DNA from: CAZOEL01 sp964578835
GTDB taxonomy: Bacteria; Desulfobacterota; Syntrophobacteria; Syntrophobacterales; Syntrophobacteraceae
Assembly: GCA_964578835.1 (NCBI GenBank)
Contig: CAZOEL010000055.1
Coordinates: 1-47,401 of the forward strand
DNA length: 47,401 nt
Direction of reading: 5' to 3'
The position numbers were made by a program, and so were the translations under genes. This document shows positions 1 through 6,676 of the stretch, piece after piece. The notes beneath the pieces were generated by a model. The model was given only the letters and a program-made list of their open reading frames with translations. It searched no databases and was not told the origin of the DNA. Every line of letters begins with the position of its first letter. Position 1 is the first letter of the stretch.

Positions 1-56
1 GACGGTGGGTGTTTCTGAACCAATTTTGGTAGGTTATTTGTTGTGAGCTGCCTTAA
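1..56 (+). repeat. Left copy of a ~55-bp dispersed repeat
   Basis: This stretch is the near-perfect reverse complement of 1001-1056 (two substitutions and one or two indel positions by eye) and shares its right half (27-55) with 1145-1175 in direct orientation. The two inverted copies bracket vapBC. It may extend beyond the left edge of the window. Seen directly in sequence; the repeat family is not recognised. Confidence 0.8.
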
Positions 57-128
57 GCAGGTCGTGAGCCCCATTCATTTCGTCCCGCCGTGGGTTGCCT
101 CTATCCTATTAGTTGAACAATAACCCGC

Positions 129-172
129 TTGAATTTACACAAGGAATAGTGTAGCTTAATGTGTGAAGGAGG
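129..172 (+). promoter_or_regulatory. Candidate promoter and strong RBS of vapBC
   Basis: TTGAAT at 129-134 and TAGCTT at 152-157 are 17 bases apart, a weak sigma70-like match. AAGGAGG at 166-172 is a near-perfect ribosome binding site six bases before the vapB ATG. The RBS is convincing; the promoter is only plausible. Confidence 0.4.
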
Positions 173-178
173 CATCGG

Positions 179-379
179 ATGGCGACAAATCTGGCTATTG
201 ACGACAAACTGATTGAAGAAGCGCGCCTCATCGGCAAACATGCGACAAAGAAGGGCGTGGTCACTGAAGCGCTGCTTGAATACATCCAACGCCGCAAACA
301 GTTCGAGATCCTCGAGTTGTTTCATTCCGTCGAGTATGATCCGGAGTACGATTACAAGGAACGGCGTAAGAAACCATGA
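179..379 (+). CDS. vapB: VapB-type antitoxin
   Basis: This 66-residue protein resembles small VapB antitoxins: an N-terminal strand-helix-helix segment (ATNLAIDDKLIEEARLIGK, about residues 2-20) that would form the DNA-binding part, followed by an acidic-basic tail (about 45-66) expected to wrap the toxin. Known members neutralise the cognate PIN-domain RNase and repress their own operon. The start is fixed by AAGGAGG six bases upstream. Its stop overlaps the start of the next gene (ATGA), so translation is probably coupled. The pairing with a PIN-domain gene is the main support; the exact antitoxin subfamily is not certain. Confidence 0.85.
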   Translation: MATNLAIDDKLIEEARLIGKHATKKGVVTEALLEYIQRRKQFEILELFHSVEYDPEYDYKERRKKP

Positions 380-789
380 AGGTCCTTGTCGATACTTGCG
401 TCTGGTCTATGGCATTGCGGCGAAGCGATGCTTCGAATGGTCCGGAAGCGTCCGAGCTGATGGAACTGGTCAAGGAGTTGCGGGTACAGTTGATAGGACC
501 GGTGCGGCAGGAAATCCTTTCCGGAATCAAAAGCACTGAGCAGTTCACCAAGCTTCGCGATCATCTGCGTCCATTTCCCGATCTAGAGTTGACCACTAGA
601 GATTTTGAGTCCGCCGCCGAGTTCTATAATCTGTGTCGCAGTAGAGGGGTTCAGGGTTCAAACACCGACTTTCTCATCTGTGCTGTAGCGGTGCGACACC
701 AGATACCCATTTTCACCACAGATGAGGATTTCATCTTCTTCCAGCAGCACCTGCCGATCAAGCTCTATCGTTTGCGAATGGCGTCGTAA
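376..789 (+). CDS. vapC: VapC-type PIN-domain ribonuclease toxin
   Basis: The protein has 137 residues, the usual length for VapC. The four conserved PIN acidic residues are visible: D6 in the opening VLVDTCVW strand, E46 in RQEIL, D98 in NTDFLICAVA, and D116 in FTTDEDF. These coordinate Mg2+/Mn2+ in the family, which cleaves tRNA or rRNA. It overlaps vapB by four bases, the standard antitoxin-toxin order. All catalytic positions are present and the frame is intact, so it is probably functional. The whole cassette sits between inverted copies of a dispersed repeat, which suggests recent mobility or at least insertion into a repeat-rich spot. Confidence 0.92.
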   Translation: MKVLVDTCVWSMALRRSDASNGPEASELMELVKELRVQLIGPVRQEILSGIKSTEQFTKLRDHLRPFPDLELTTRDFESAAEFYNLCRSRGVQGSNTDFLICAVAVRHQIPIFTTDEDFIFFQQHLPIKLYRLRMAS

Positions 790-1000
790 CCATGCCGACC
801 GCAGCACGGCAATCTGCCTGCATATCTTCAGTGAGTGCTGCATATGAGCGTTTACCTGAAGATGACTTCTCAGGGTATAATCAACCCCATTTCCGGTGTG
901 GATTTCATGCCTGATTCCCCCCCAATGGCTTCAGTCATGGAAGACGGGTCGGTCCTTCCTTCTTCCGAACCTGGGTATTTCAGTACCCGAACAGAAGTAT

Positions 1001-1056
1001 CTTAGGCAGCTCACAACAAATAACCTACCACAATTAGTTCAGAAACACCCACCGTC
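1001..1056 (-). repeat. Right, inverted copy of the ~55-bp repeat flanking vapBC
   Basis: Reverse complement of bases 1-56 with very few differences. It directly abuts the next palindromic repeat, sharing the GTC at 1054-1056. Confidence 0.8.
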
Positions 1057-1130
1057 ATTCCGGCAGTCTTCAAGCCGGAATCCAGTTTTTTAGCGGGGCT
1101 GGCTTCCGGCCAAAACCATGCCGGAATGAC
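1054..1130. repeat. Palindromic intergenic repeat with 12-bp perfect arms
   Basis: GTCATTCCGGCA at 1054-1065 is the exact reverse complement of TGCCGGAATGAC at 1119-1130, with a further short hairpin inside each arm. This pattern (GTCATTCC...GGAATCCAG) is a type of extragenic palindrome common in many Proteobacteria. Confidence 0.75.
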
Positions 1131-1144
1131 AGAACCCCTCTTCC

Positions 1145-1175
1145 TGGTAGGTTATTTGTTGTGAGTTGCCTTAGG
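1145..1175 (+). repeat. Third, partial copy of the dispersed repeat
   Basis: Bases 1145-1175 match bases 27-55 of the first copy in direct orientation with one substitution and one indel. It follows the palindrome 1054-1130, so repeat, palindrome and inverted partial repeat form a nested structure. Confidence 0.7.
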
Positions 1176-1214
1176 AGCTGTAAAAGAATAACTCATCTGT
1201 CTTTATGAAAAAGC

Positions 1215-1285
1215 CTGGATTCCCGTCTTCGCGGGAATGACCGCATGAGCCGTTTTCCGTCATAACCGCGAAGGCGGGAATCCAG
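1215..1285. repeat. Palindromic intergenic repeat (GGATTCCCG type)
   Basis: CTGGATTCCCG at 1215-1225 pairs with CGGGAATCCAG at 1275-1285. Each half is itself a hairpin (TCCCG...CGGGA). A decayed relative is seen near 5725-5800. Confidence 0.7.
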
Positions 1286-1327
1286 AAAAACGATGTCATG
1301 TTTTTTTCCTATTCCTTAACAAACAAA

Positions 1328-1394
1328 CCGCTCTCCCTGAGCTTATCGAAGGGCGAATGTGCTGTCCATGCTTCGACAAGCTCACCATGAGCGG
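1328..1394. repeat. Palindromic repeat (CTGAGCTTATCGAAG type)
   Basis: Bases 1328-1351 and 1371-1394 form imperfect inverted arms of 24 bases with about five mismatches; the core is TGAGCTTRTCGAAG. This is a widely distributed bacterial intergenic palindrome. Confidence 0.65.
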
Positions 1395-1654
1395 ATAACC
1401 GGTGGCTTTCGGTCATAGAAGAGCCCTCAGGGCAAATTCAGAAGAGTTCAATATATCTTTCTTCTGTCAACTTACAGATCTCACCTCTCATAGGGCATTT
1501 ATTAAATCGAAAAGGAAAGCTTGTGCTGAGCTTTCCCCAGAGGGTCTGCCTTAGGCGTCGCGTCTGGACGGGAAGATGCTTATAGAAATTAGGATGCCTG
1601 AATTTGTGGGTTGTATGGATACCAAGAACCTTTCTTGTCGTAAGTGGAGAAAAC

Positions 1655-1837
1655 ATGCAAAGCCAAGACTGCTCCTATAAAGGAAGCTCTTACCCGCATG
1701 GCTCGGAAGTCTGCGATAAGGGATTGTGTATGTTGTGCGCTGACAGCAAGCTGGAAGTTCCTCCGGAACAATCTTTAAATGAGGAAGAAAGCCTGGTTGA
1801 CCCTGGAGAAGCCTATTTTAGCCCCGTCTCCGACTAA
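1655..1837 (+). CDS. Small cysteine-rich protein (C-x-Y-x4-Y-x2-G motif)
   Basis: A 60-residue protein with C6, C20, C25 and C28. The segment C6-S-Y8 ... Y13-P-H-G16 followed by a C-x2-C pair matches the pattern C-x-Y-x4-Y-x2-G that is also present in the small protein at 5883-6047. The tail is acidic. The start was chosen because GGAG at 1646-1649 lies five bases before this ATG, although the frame stays open upstream to 1604. It is followed by a strong terminator. I do not recognise a named family with certainty; metal binding is an inference from the cysteines. Confidence 0.6.
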   Translation: MQSQDCSYKGSSYPHGSEVCDKGLCMLCADSKLEVPPEQSLNEEESLVDPGEAYFSPVSD

Positions 1838-1913
1838 CGGAACTCGATGTGGAAAGGGAAGAAGACTTTTTACTGTTGTAGCCTCTTTCGTGAAAGACGC
1901 TTCCAGATAGAAG

Positions 1914-1952
1914 AAAAGCCCCATCCAGAATGATCTCGGAAGGGGCTTTTTT
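1914..1952. terminator. Rho-independent terminator
   Basis: AAAAGCCCC at 1914-1922 and GGGGCTTTTTT at 1942-1952 form a stem with a run of T. It ends the small Cys-rich gene and could work in both directions. The rest of the gap 1838-2152 (about 315 bases) holds no gene I can support. Confidence 0.85.
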
Positions 1953-2152
1953 CGTTCGCTTGCGCAGCAAGATATAGCCTTCCAGTTCAAGCAAGAATGC
2001 AAAAATAAGCTTATAAAGCTGATCGGGATAGACTTGGAAATGGAGTGGCTGGTATAAACTGCCTTCCCGATGAAAAAGCTGATGTTTTTCCGTCCATTAA
2101 ACAATAGTGACAATATGAGAGGGCAATATCAGAAGCCTCAAGGAGAAAGAAC

Positions 2153-3217
2153 ATGGATCAAACAGAGCAATTGCTCAGAGAAATGTCTGAAGCTCATGGC
2201 GTTCCGGGGCATGAAGCGCAAATTCGCGCGCTCGTTCGCAGTCATCTGGAATCGGTTGGAGTCATCGAGCAGGACCGGGTCGGGAGCCTGATCTGTAGGA
2301 GCGGAGACTCTGGACCCAAAGTAATGCTTGCAGCTCATATGGATGAAATAGGTTTTATGGTGACGCACCTGACCGACGATGGATTTCTCCGATTCCTTCC
2401 CTTGGGCGGATGGTGGGATCAGGTGCTGGCGGGGCAAAGAGTTTTTGTGAAGACTCATAAAGGCGACCTGCCCGGGGTGATCGGCGCCAAGCCCCCTCAC
2501 TTGCTTCCTCAGGAAGAGCGCAAGAAGGTGGTCGAAAAGAAAGACATGTACATCGACATCGGGGCGGTCTCGAAAGCGCAGGTGGAGGAGGCTGGCGTGC
2601 GCTTGGGAGACCCGGTCGTTCCCGACGCCTCTTTCAGGGCGATCATGGGCGGGAAAGTTTACATGGGAAAGGCGTTTGACGACAGGGTTGGGGTTGCCCT
2701 CATGGTGGACGCCATGCGCCATTTCGCCAATGCTCCGCATCCGAACGTTTTATTTGGGGTGGGAACAGTCATGGAGGAAGTTGGTCTGCGCGGCGCCAAA
2801 ACGAGTGCAGAAGTGGTCAACCCGGATGTCGCCATCGTTTTGGAATCCGATATATGCGGAGACGTGCCGGGGATAAAGCCTGAAGAGTCCAGCATCAAGC
2901 TTGGCGGAGGACCCGCCCTGGTGCTGCTCGAGGCCAGAATGATCCCAAACCTCAAATTCAGGGACTTCATTATTGAAACGGCGAAAGAGCTAGAAATACC
3001 TCTGCAGTATTCGGCGGGGCTCGGTGGATCGACCGACGGCGGGCAGATCCATCTGCACGGAGCCGGAGTTCCCACTGCGGTGCTTGGCGTTCCCGCCAGG
3101 CATATTCACAGCCATGCGGGCATTATCCACAGAGACGACTATGACAGGACCCTGCGGTTGCTCGTGGCCCTCATTGAGAAGCTCGACTCCGAAATTGCGT
3201 TGGGCCTCACGCGCTGA
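2153..3217 (+). CDS. M42 family metallo-aminopeptidase
   Basis: A 354-residue protein of the usual size for peptidase family M42 (TET aminopeptidases, annotated as glutamyl aminopeptidase, FrvX or endoglucanase M). The family's metal and catalytic positions are visible: H62 and D64 in AAHMDEIGFMV, bridging D176 in KAFDDRVG, E208-E209 in VMEEVGLRG (general base and ligand), D233 in LESDICGD, and H319 in PARHIHSH. Members form cytosolic dodecamers that trim N-terminal residues from peptides. AAGGAGA at 2140-2146 supports the ATG at 2153. It appears monocistronic, facing the SWIM gene tail to tail. Confidence 0.95.
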   Translation: MDQTEQLLREMSEAHGVPGHEAQIRALVRSHLESVGVIEQDRVGSLICRSGDSGPKVMLAAHMDEIGFMVTHLTDDGFLRFLPLGGWWDQVLAGQRVFVKTHKGDLPGVIGAKPPHLLPQEERKKVVEKKDMYIDIGAVSKAQVEEAGVRLGDPVVPDASFRAIMGGKVYMGKAFDDRVGVALMVDAMRHFANAPHPNVLFGVGTVMEEVGLRGAKTSAEVVNPDVAIVLESDICGDVPGIKPEESSIKLGGGPALVLLEARMIPNLKFRDFIIETAKELEIPLQYSAGLGGSTDGGQIHLHGAGVPTAVLGVPARHIHSHAGIIHRDDYDRTLRLLVALIEKLDSEIALGLTR

Positions 3218-3235
3218 ATTCCGGCCAGTGGCGCC

Positions 3236-5011
3236 CTAAAGTTTGCTCAACTCCTCTTGAAGGGCGCGCAGGTTTTTGTTTCTGCTCTTCAGATCAGAAA
3301 GGAATTGGTCCCATTTCTCCGGCTGTTTGAGCGTTTCCTGGTAAATGCCTTTTATGGATCTCAAATAGCCGGCGGCTTTTTGGTAGTTTTCTCGACCGCG
3401 CTGTTCAATCAATCGGCTCACCCTGGCGCTGTAATCTTTGAGATAGTGGTCGGGATGCAAAGGAGCGAGTCGTTCTTCATATTTCAGCAGCAATTCCGGG
3501 TCGTTTTTGACATATTGGAAGAGCTTGTCCATCTCATTTTTGTGGTCGTATATCTCCGCCAGCACCTCGACCGCTCGGCTGCTCTTCGGCCCGAGCCCAA
3601 TAGCGCGGCGTTGCGTGCGTATCTGATTCAAGCGGCGCAGGAGCTCTTTTTCGAATTTTTCGCGATCGTCAGCCTTGAGAGCCTGCTCGGCTTCTTGAAA
3701 AAGGCCAAAGTCGATATCGTCGAGGCTAAGACTTATCTTCAGAAGCTCCGCCTGTCCATCGTAATCGCCTCGTGATGCATACTGCTTTTTGAGCGCCTGA
3801 TAGAGAGGATCTTCCCTCAATTGTCTGGCTTTTAGCTCTCCATTCTTTATTTTGTTCTGCAGCAATTGGGAAATTGCCTCGTAGTCGCCTTTGGCCACGA
3901 GTGATTTGTTCAGAAAATCGTAGAGCTCGGTTTTTTTTCCTTCTCCCTTATCGATTCCCGTTTTCACTATGCTCAATGCCTTTTCGTCATCCTTCTTCTC
4001 GATCCAGTATTGAGCGAGCCGCCAATAATCGGAGCCGTACTTCAGCTCCTGCTCGAGCGCCGCGAGTCTGGCCTCTTCATCTCCAACCTTTGCGTAGAGA
4101 GAAGCAAGCAGCGTTCGGTCGTAAGGGTCTTTCGCCGCGCAGGGCTTGAGCTTTTCAATAACGATCCGGTAGTCGGCCTTATCCGTGCACAAGGACTCTG
4201 CTGTTTGGTAGATGAGGTCCACTGCTCCGCTATTTCCCCATGTGTAGTAATCCATGAGAGCGCCGATGATCTCTTTTTTCTTTATTGTAAATGCGCTATC
4301 GGCAAGGCATCTTTTGGCAAGCTTTCTCAGTATGTGCTCCAGGAGCTCTTCCAGAGATTCATCGTCCATGCCTAGTTCGTTCATCTCGCCTAAAATGGCG
4401 TCGGCCGCGGCCCAGTAGGTTTCTATTATTGTCGCTTCCGGCGCGCTATCGACCGACATTAAGATCAATGTGAGGTCTTTTATGATCTTTTCCAGTGATT
4501 GAGATCTTGATTGAATGGAAGGGATAGTCTTGGCGATCTGTTTTAGGAGCGTCTCCACTGTCACGGTTTGAGGCGAATGAAACCGCATCGTCAGCTCTCG
4601 CTCAAAATCGGGATACCTGCGAGCGCAGTTCACGACCATCTGGACGACTTCCGTTTTGGGCAATTCCATGATCTTTTCTTCGATGAGGACAAATTTGTCT
4701 CTTCTTTCGCGGCCGGAACGGGTGCATTCGTCGAGATTCCTAACGAACATGAGCAGCGCTGCAACGATGTGCTTACAGGGATATCCATCATACGGGCAGT
4801 CGCAGTCAGCATCGAGATCATCATTCAGAACGCCGATCTCCACATGGTAATCTCCGTAGCTGCCGCTGACTTCCGCATGAATGAAATCCTCATTGGGGTT
4901 GTAGTCGAGGTTGTTGACCATTCCATCCTGAAAATACTTGTAGCCCCTATTGAATATCGTCGATCCGGCAAATGCCTTGATCTGGCTTTCCGTAAGTTCC
5001 CTAAGCTTCAT
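3236..5011 (-). CDS. SWIM zinc-finger domain protein
   Basis: A 591-residue protein whose N-terminal 90 residues carry a SWIM motif: C70-x-C72 then C79-x-H81 (DADCDCPYDGYPCKHIVAAL). SWIM fingers bind zinc and are found in DNA- or protein-binding proteins, including partners of SNF2 helicases. The remainder (about 100-591) is mostly helical, rich in Lys, Glu and Leu, and has the look of tandem TPR-like helix pairs. No helicase gene is adjacent, so a role with SNF2 ATPases cannot be claimed. AAGGA lies about eight bases before the ATG. Function unknown beyond the domain. Confidence 0.85.
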   Translation of the reverse strand: MKLRELTESQIKAFAGSTIFNRGYKYFQDGMVNNLDYNPNEDFIHAEVSGSYGDYHVEIGVLNDDLDADCDCPYDGYPCKHIVAALLMFVRNLDECTRSGRERRDKFVLIEEKIMELPKTEVVQMVVNCARRYPDFERELTMRFHSPQTVTVETLLKQIAKTIPSIQSRSQSLEKIIKDLTLILMSVDSAPEATIIETYWAAADAILGEMNELGMDDESLEELLEHILRKLAKRCLADSAFTIKKKEIIGALMDYYTWGNSGAVDLIYQTAESLCTDKADYRIVIEKLKPCAAKDPYDRTLLASLYAKVGDEEARLAALEQELKYGSDYWRLAQYWIEKKDDEKALSIVKTGIDKGEGKKTELYDFLNKSLVAKGDYEAISQLLQNKIKNGELKARQLREDPLYQALKKQYASRGDYDGQAELLKISLSLDDIDFGLFQEAEQALKADDREKFEKELLRRLNQIRTQRRAIGLGPKSSRAVEVLAEIYDHKNEMDKLFQYVKNDPELLLKYEERLAPLHPDHYLKDYSARVSRLIEQRGRENYQKAAGYLRSIKGIYQETLKQPEKWDQFLSDLKSRNKNLRALQEELSKL

Positions 5012-5227
5012 GAGTGCTATCCTTCTGCATCGGTCCAGTTCGCAAACCCGCCAGATAAGAGAATAATTATTAAATATAAGAAATGGCCTAAGTAATTAAT
5101 CGGCCTCGATAATCGGCGCAGTATGAGCAGTCGCCGGCGTCGTTTGGCTCGCCCATCCTATAGCAAGCTTAAAGTACAATCATTATATTGTGCTGAAATA
5201 TACCTAATTTTCTGGAAGAGGTGTAGC

Positions 5228-5527
5228 ATGCTCTGCCCGAGACTACAAAGAGACATTATAGAGAAGATGAAAAAAAATAGGACTGAATGCTGTCTCGAAG
5301 GAATGGAGCATCGCTGTTTCGAATCGGTTGTTCGCTATTGCTCTAGATGGGGAAGATACTGGCGGGATATTTACCAACCTCCCAATCATGTGCGAGCTCA
5401 TTATCAATGCGATATGCAAGGTAGTGATGCTCCTCCGAAACGATGCGAGAAGTCTGCAGGAACGGGCCGGTTCAAACCGGCCCTGTTTTTTCTGACCGAT
5501 AGCTCACACACAATATTTAACGAATAG
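5228..5527 (+). CDS. Hypothetical small Cys/Arg-rich protein
   Basis: A 99-residue frame opens with an ATG preceded by GAGGTG (5218-5223) at good spacing. It has several cysteines (CC at residues 20-21, further single ones) and many Arg and Tyr in its first 70 residues. The last 30 codons run through a perfect transcription terminator, which is unusual and suggests that either the 3' end is not translated usefully or the frame is a chance extension. No family recognised. An AT-rich stretch upstream (5170-5210) could hold a promoter. Confidence 0.4.
   Translation: MLCPRLQRDIIEKMKKNRTECCLEGMEHRCFESVVRYCSRWGRYWRDIYQPPNHVRAHYQCDMQGSDAPPKRCEKSAGTGRFKPALFFLTDSSHTIFNE
5464..5491 (+). terminator. 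Rho-independent terminator
   Basis: GGGCCGGTT (5464-5472) and AACCGGCCC (5475-5483) form a perfect nine-pair stem, followed by TGTTTTTT to 5491. It lies inside the open frame 5228-5527 and just upstream of the next small gene. Confidence 0.85.
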
Positions 5528-5540
5528 GAAGGATGTCATT

Positions 5541-5687
5541 ATGGCTCTTTTGCATAAAGATGATGGATGCTATGACGCCTTTTGCCATGCGTGCAATGGC
5601 AGCGGCTATGACTGTTTTGACGATCGACAATGCGAGGAGTGCCGAGGCGCTGGATGCGTGGAATTATGTCCGGGTTTTGCGTCCTGA
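5541..5687 (+). CDS. Small DnaJ-type zinc-finger-like protein
   Basis: A 48-residue protein with eight cysteines. Two CxxCxGxG units are visible, C15-H-A-C18-N-G-S-G and C31-E-E-C34-R-G-A-G, the signature of the DnaJ/Hsp40 cysteine-rich zinc finger, here without J or C-terminal domains. A single DnaJ-like centre could hold one zinc. AGGAAGGA at 5526-5533 supports the ATG. The frame is too short for ordinary ORF cut-offs. It belongs to a local group of tiny Cys-rich genes; function unknown. Confidence 0.65.
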   Translation: MALLHKDDGCYDAFCHACNGSGYDCFDDRQCEECRGAGCVELCPGFAS

Positions 5688-5724
5688 TGATGGCTTGGCT
5701 TAAGCTGTTGCGCTTTCTATTGAT

Positions 5725-5800
5725 TCGCTGATTCCCGCGAAAACGTGGGTCCGGAAAGATTTCTGTCTGGACTCCCGCTTTTGCGAGGAAAGGATAAATG
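5725..5800. repeat. Decayed GGATTCCCG-type palindromic repeat
   Basis: The pieces GATTCCCGCGAAAACG and GGACTCCCGCTTTTGCGAGG resemble the halves of the repeat at 1215-1285 but have many substitutions, suggesting an old, decayed copy. Confidence 0.45.
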
Positions 5801-5882
5801 ACTTTTCGGGAATATCGAGTAGAAGCTTCTTGATTACAAGAGAACGTAATGATTATCCTTCATCTGTAAGGAGGATAAAACA

Positions 5883-6047
5883 ATGGAAATCCCAGACGGC
5901 AGCTGCATCTATGAAAACCGGGTGTATTCCAACGGTTATAGATTCCGCGGCTATATGAAAGGCATGGTGTGCAGGTGCGGAGAGTGGATAGATTTGGATG
6001 GCGGCTCCGAAGAAGCCAAGCCCTCTCTTGCATATGTCTACCATTGA
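5883..6047 (+). CDS. Small cysteine protein, C-x-Y-x4-Y-x2-G motif
   Basis: A 54-residue protein preceded by TAAGGAGG (5867-5874), a very strong ribosome binding site eight bases from the ATG. C8-I-Y10 ... Y15-S-N-G18 repeats the C-x-Y-x4-Y-x2-G pattern of the protein at 1655-1837, followed by C30-R-C32. The two look like distant paralogues of one small-protein family. A VWC- or DUF1496-like fold is possible but only inferred. The gene ends before a large hairpin that could terminate it. Confidence 0.65.
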   Translation: MEIPDGSCIYENRVYSNGYRFRGYMKGMVCRCGEWIDLDGGSEEAKPSLAYVYH

Positions 6048-6070
6048 TGAATTGCTACGAGCAAATGCAT

Positions 6071-6153
6071 AAATCTGAAAAACTGCGCCGCAGTCAGGGC
6101 GGCAGATTTGATGATCCGTCGCCGTCAAACTCGCGGCGCAGTTTTTCAGATTT
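6071..6153. terminator. Large hairpin with 21-bp perfect arms between converging genes
   Basis: Bases 6071-6091 are the exact reverse complement of 6133-6153, with a 41-base spacer. The arms include GAAAAACTGCGCCGC and its complement, so on either strand a T5 tract lies in the descending arm. It separates the plus-strand gene ending at 6047 from the minus-strand gene ending at 6189 and probably acts as a bidirectional terminator, though the arms are much longer than usual. Confidence 0.6.
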
Positions 6154-6188
6154 AGACGTCTTCCGCTCTTTGTTCGAAGAGCATATGC

Positions 6189-6581
6189 TCAGGCGCCGTT
6201 GCCTATAAGGTGAAGCTTTGAGCGGATATCGCGGTATTCGTCACCATTGAGCTTTTGCAGCGGGCCCCGGGCCTGGAATTGTAGCTGCGATTTCACATCT
6301 GGCGTGAATACCTTGCCGGACTTGATCACCGGGTCTTTCACCAGGTACATGAATCCCTCGCCGAGATCCATGATCAGGTCGATATCGTCATGATCCTCCA
6401 GCATCTCCACAATGTGGACGCTGATTGCCATGCCGCTGCCTCGAACTCGCCTTTCTTCCTTATTGTCGAGATAAACATCCATAATCGCGTTTTCGAGAAT
6501 CGTCGCCGTATAGGAAGGCGTGATCAGAAACGCTTCCTCCAGCGGGTAAAAGCCCTCTTCGATAAAAATCCAATGCGCCAT
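6189..6581 (-). CDS. Hypothetical protein, 130 aa
   Basis: A 130-residue acidic protein with no signal peptide or membrane segment. The middle (about 60-85) is rich in Asp, His and Ile; the C-terminal half is basic and polar. GGGAG lies a few bases before the ATG. Codon use is like the neighbouring genes, so I accept it as real, but no family is recognised. It is separated from cobD by about 95 bases and may be transcribed on its own or as the tail of the cobalamin operon. Confidence 0.65.
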   Translation of the reverse strand: MAHWIFIEEGFYPLEEAFLITPSYTATILENAIMDVYLDNKEERRVRGSGMAISVHIVEMLEDHDDIDLIMDLGEGFMYLVKDPVIKSGKVFTPDVKSQLQFQARGPLQKLNGDEYRDIRSKLHLIGNGA

Positions 6582-6676
6582 TGGCCACTCCCTATTCTAA
6601 AGCGTGCCGGGTTGTCTCAGTAAGGCCCCGTATTTCTAATGATTGATCATAAAATAAGGATGTCGCGGACTCCGGT

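Larger units (their letters stand above)
790..1654. other. Repeat-rich intergenic region without a convincing gene
   Basis: About 865 bases hold five palindromic or dispersed repeats (listed separately) and no supported gene. An open frame of 53 codons at 844-1005 on the plus strand lacks a ribosome binding site and runs into the repeat, so I do not call it. The stretch 1395-1640 shows nothing I can assign. Confidence 0.6.

Noticed and set aside
844..1005. 53-codon frame downstream of vapC
   Set aside because: No RBS, ends within a repeat, no recognisable family.
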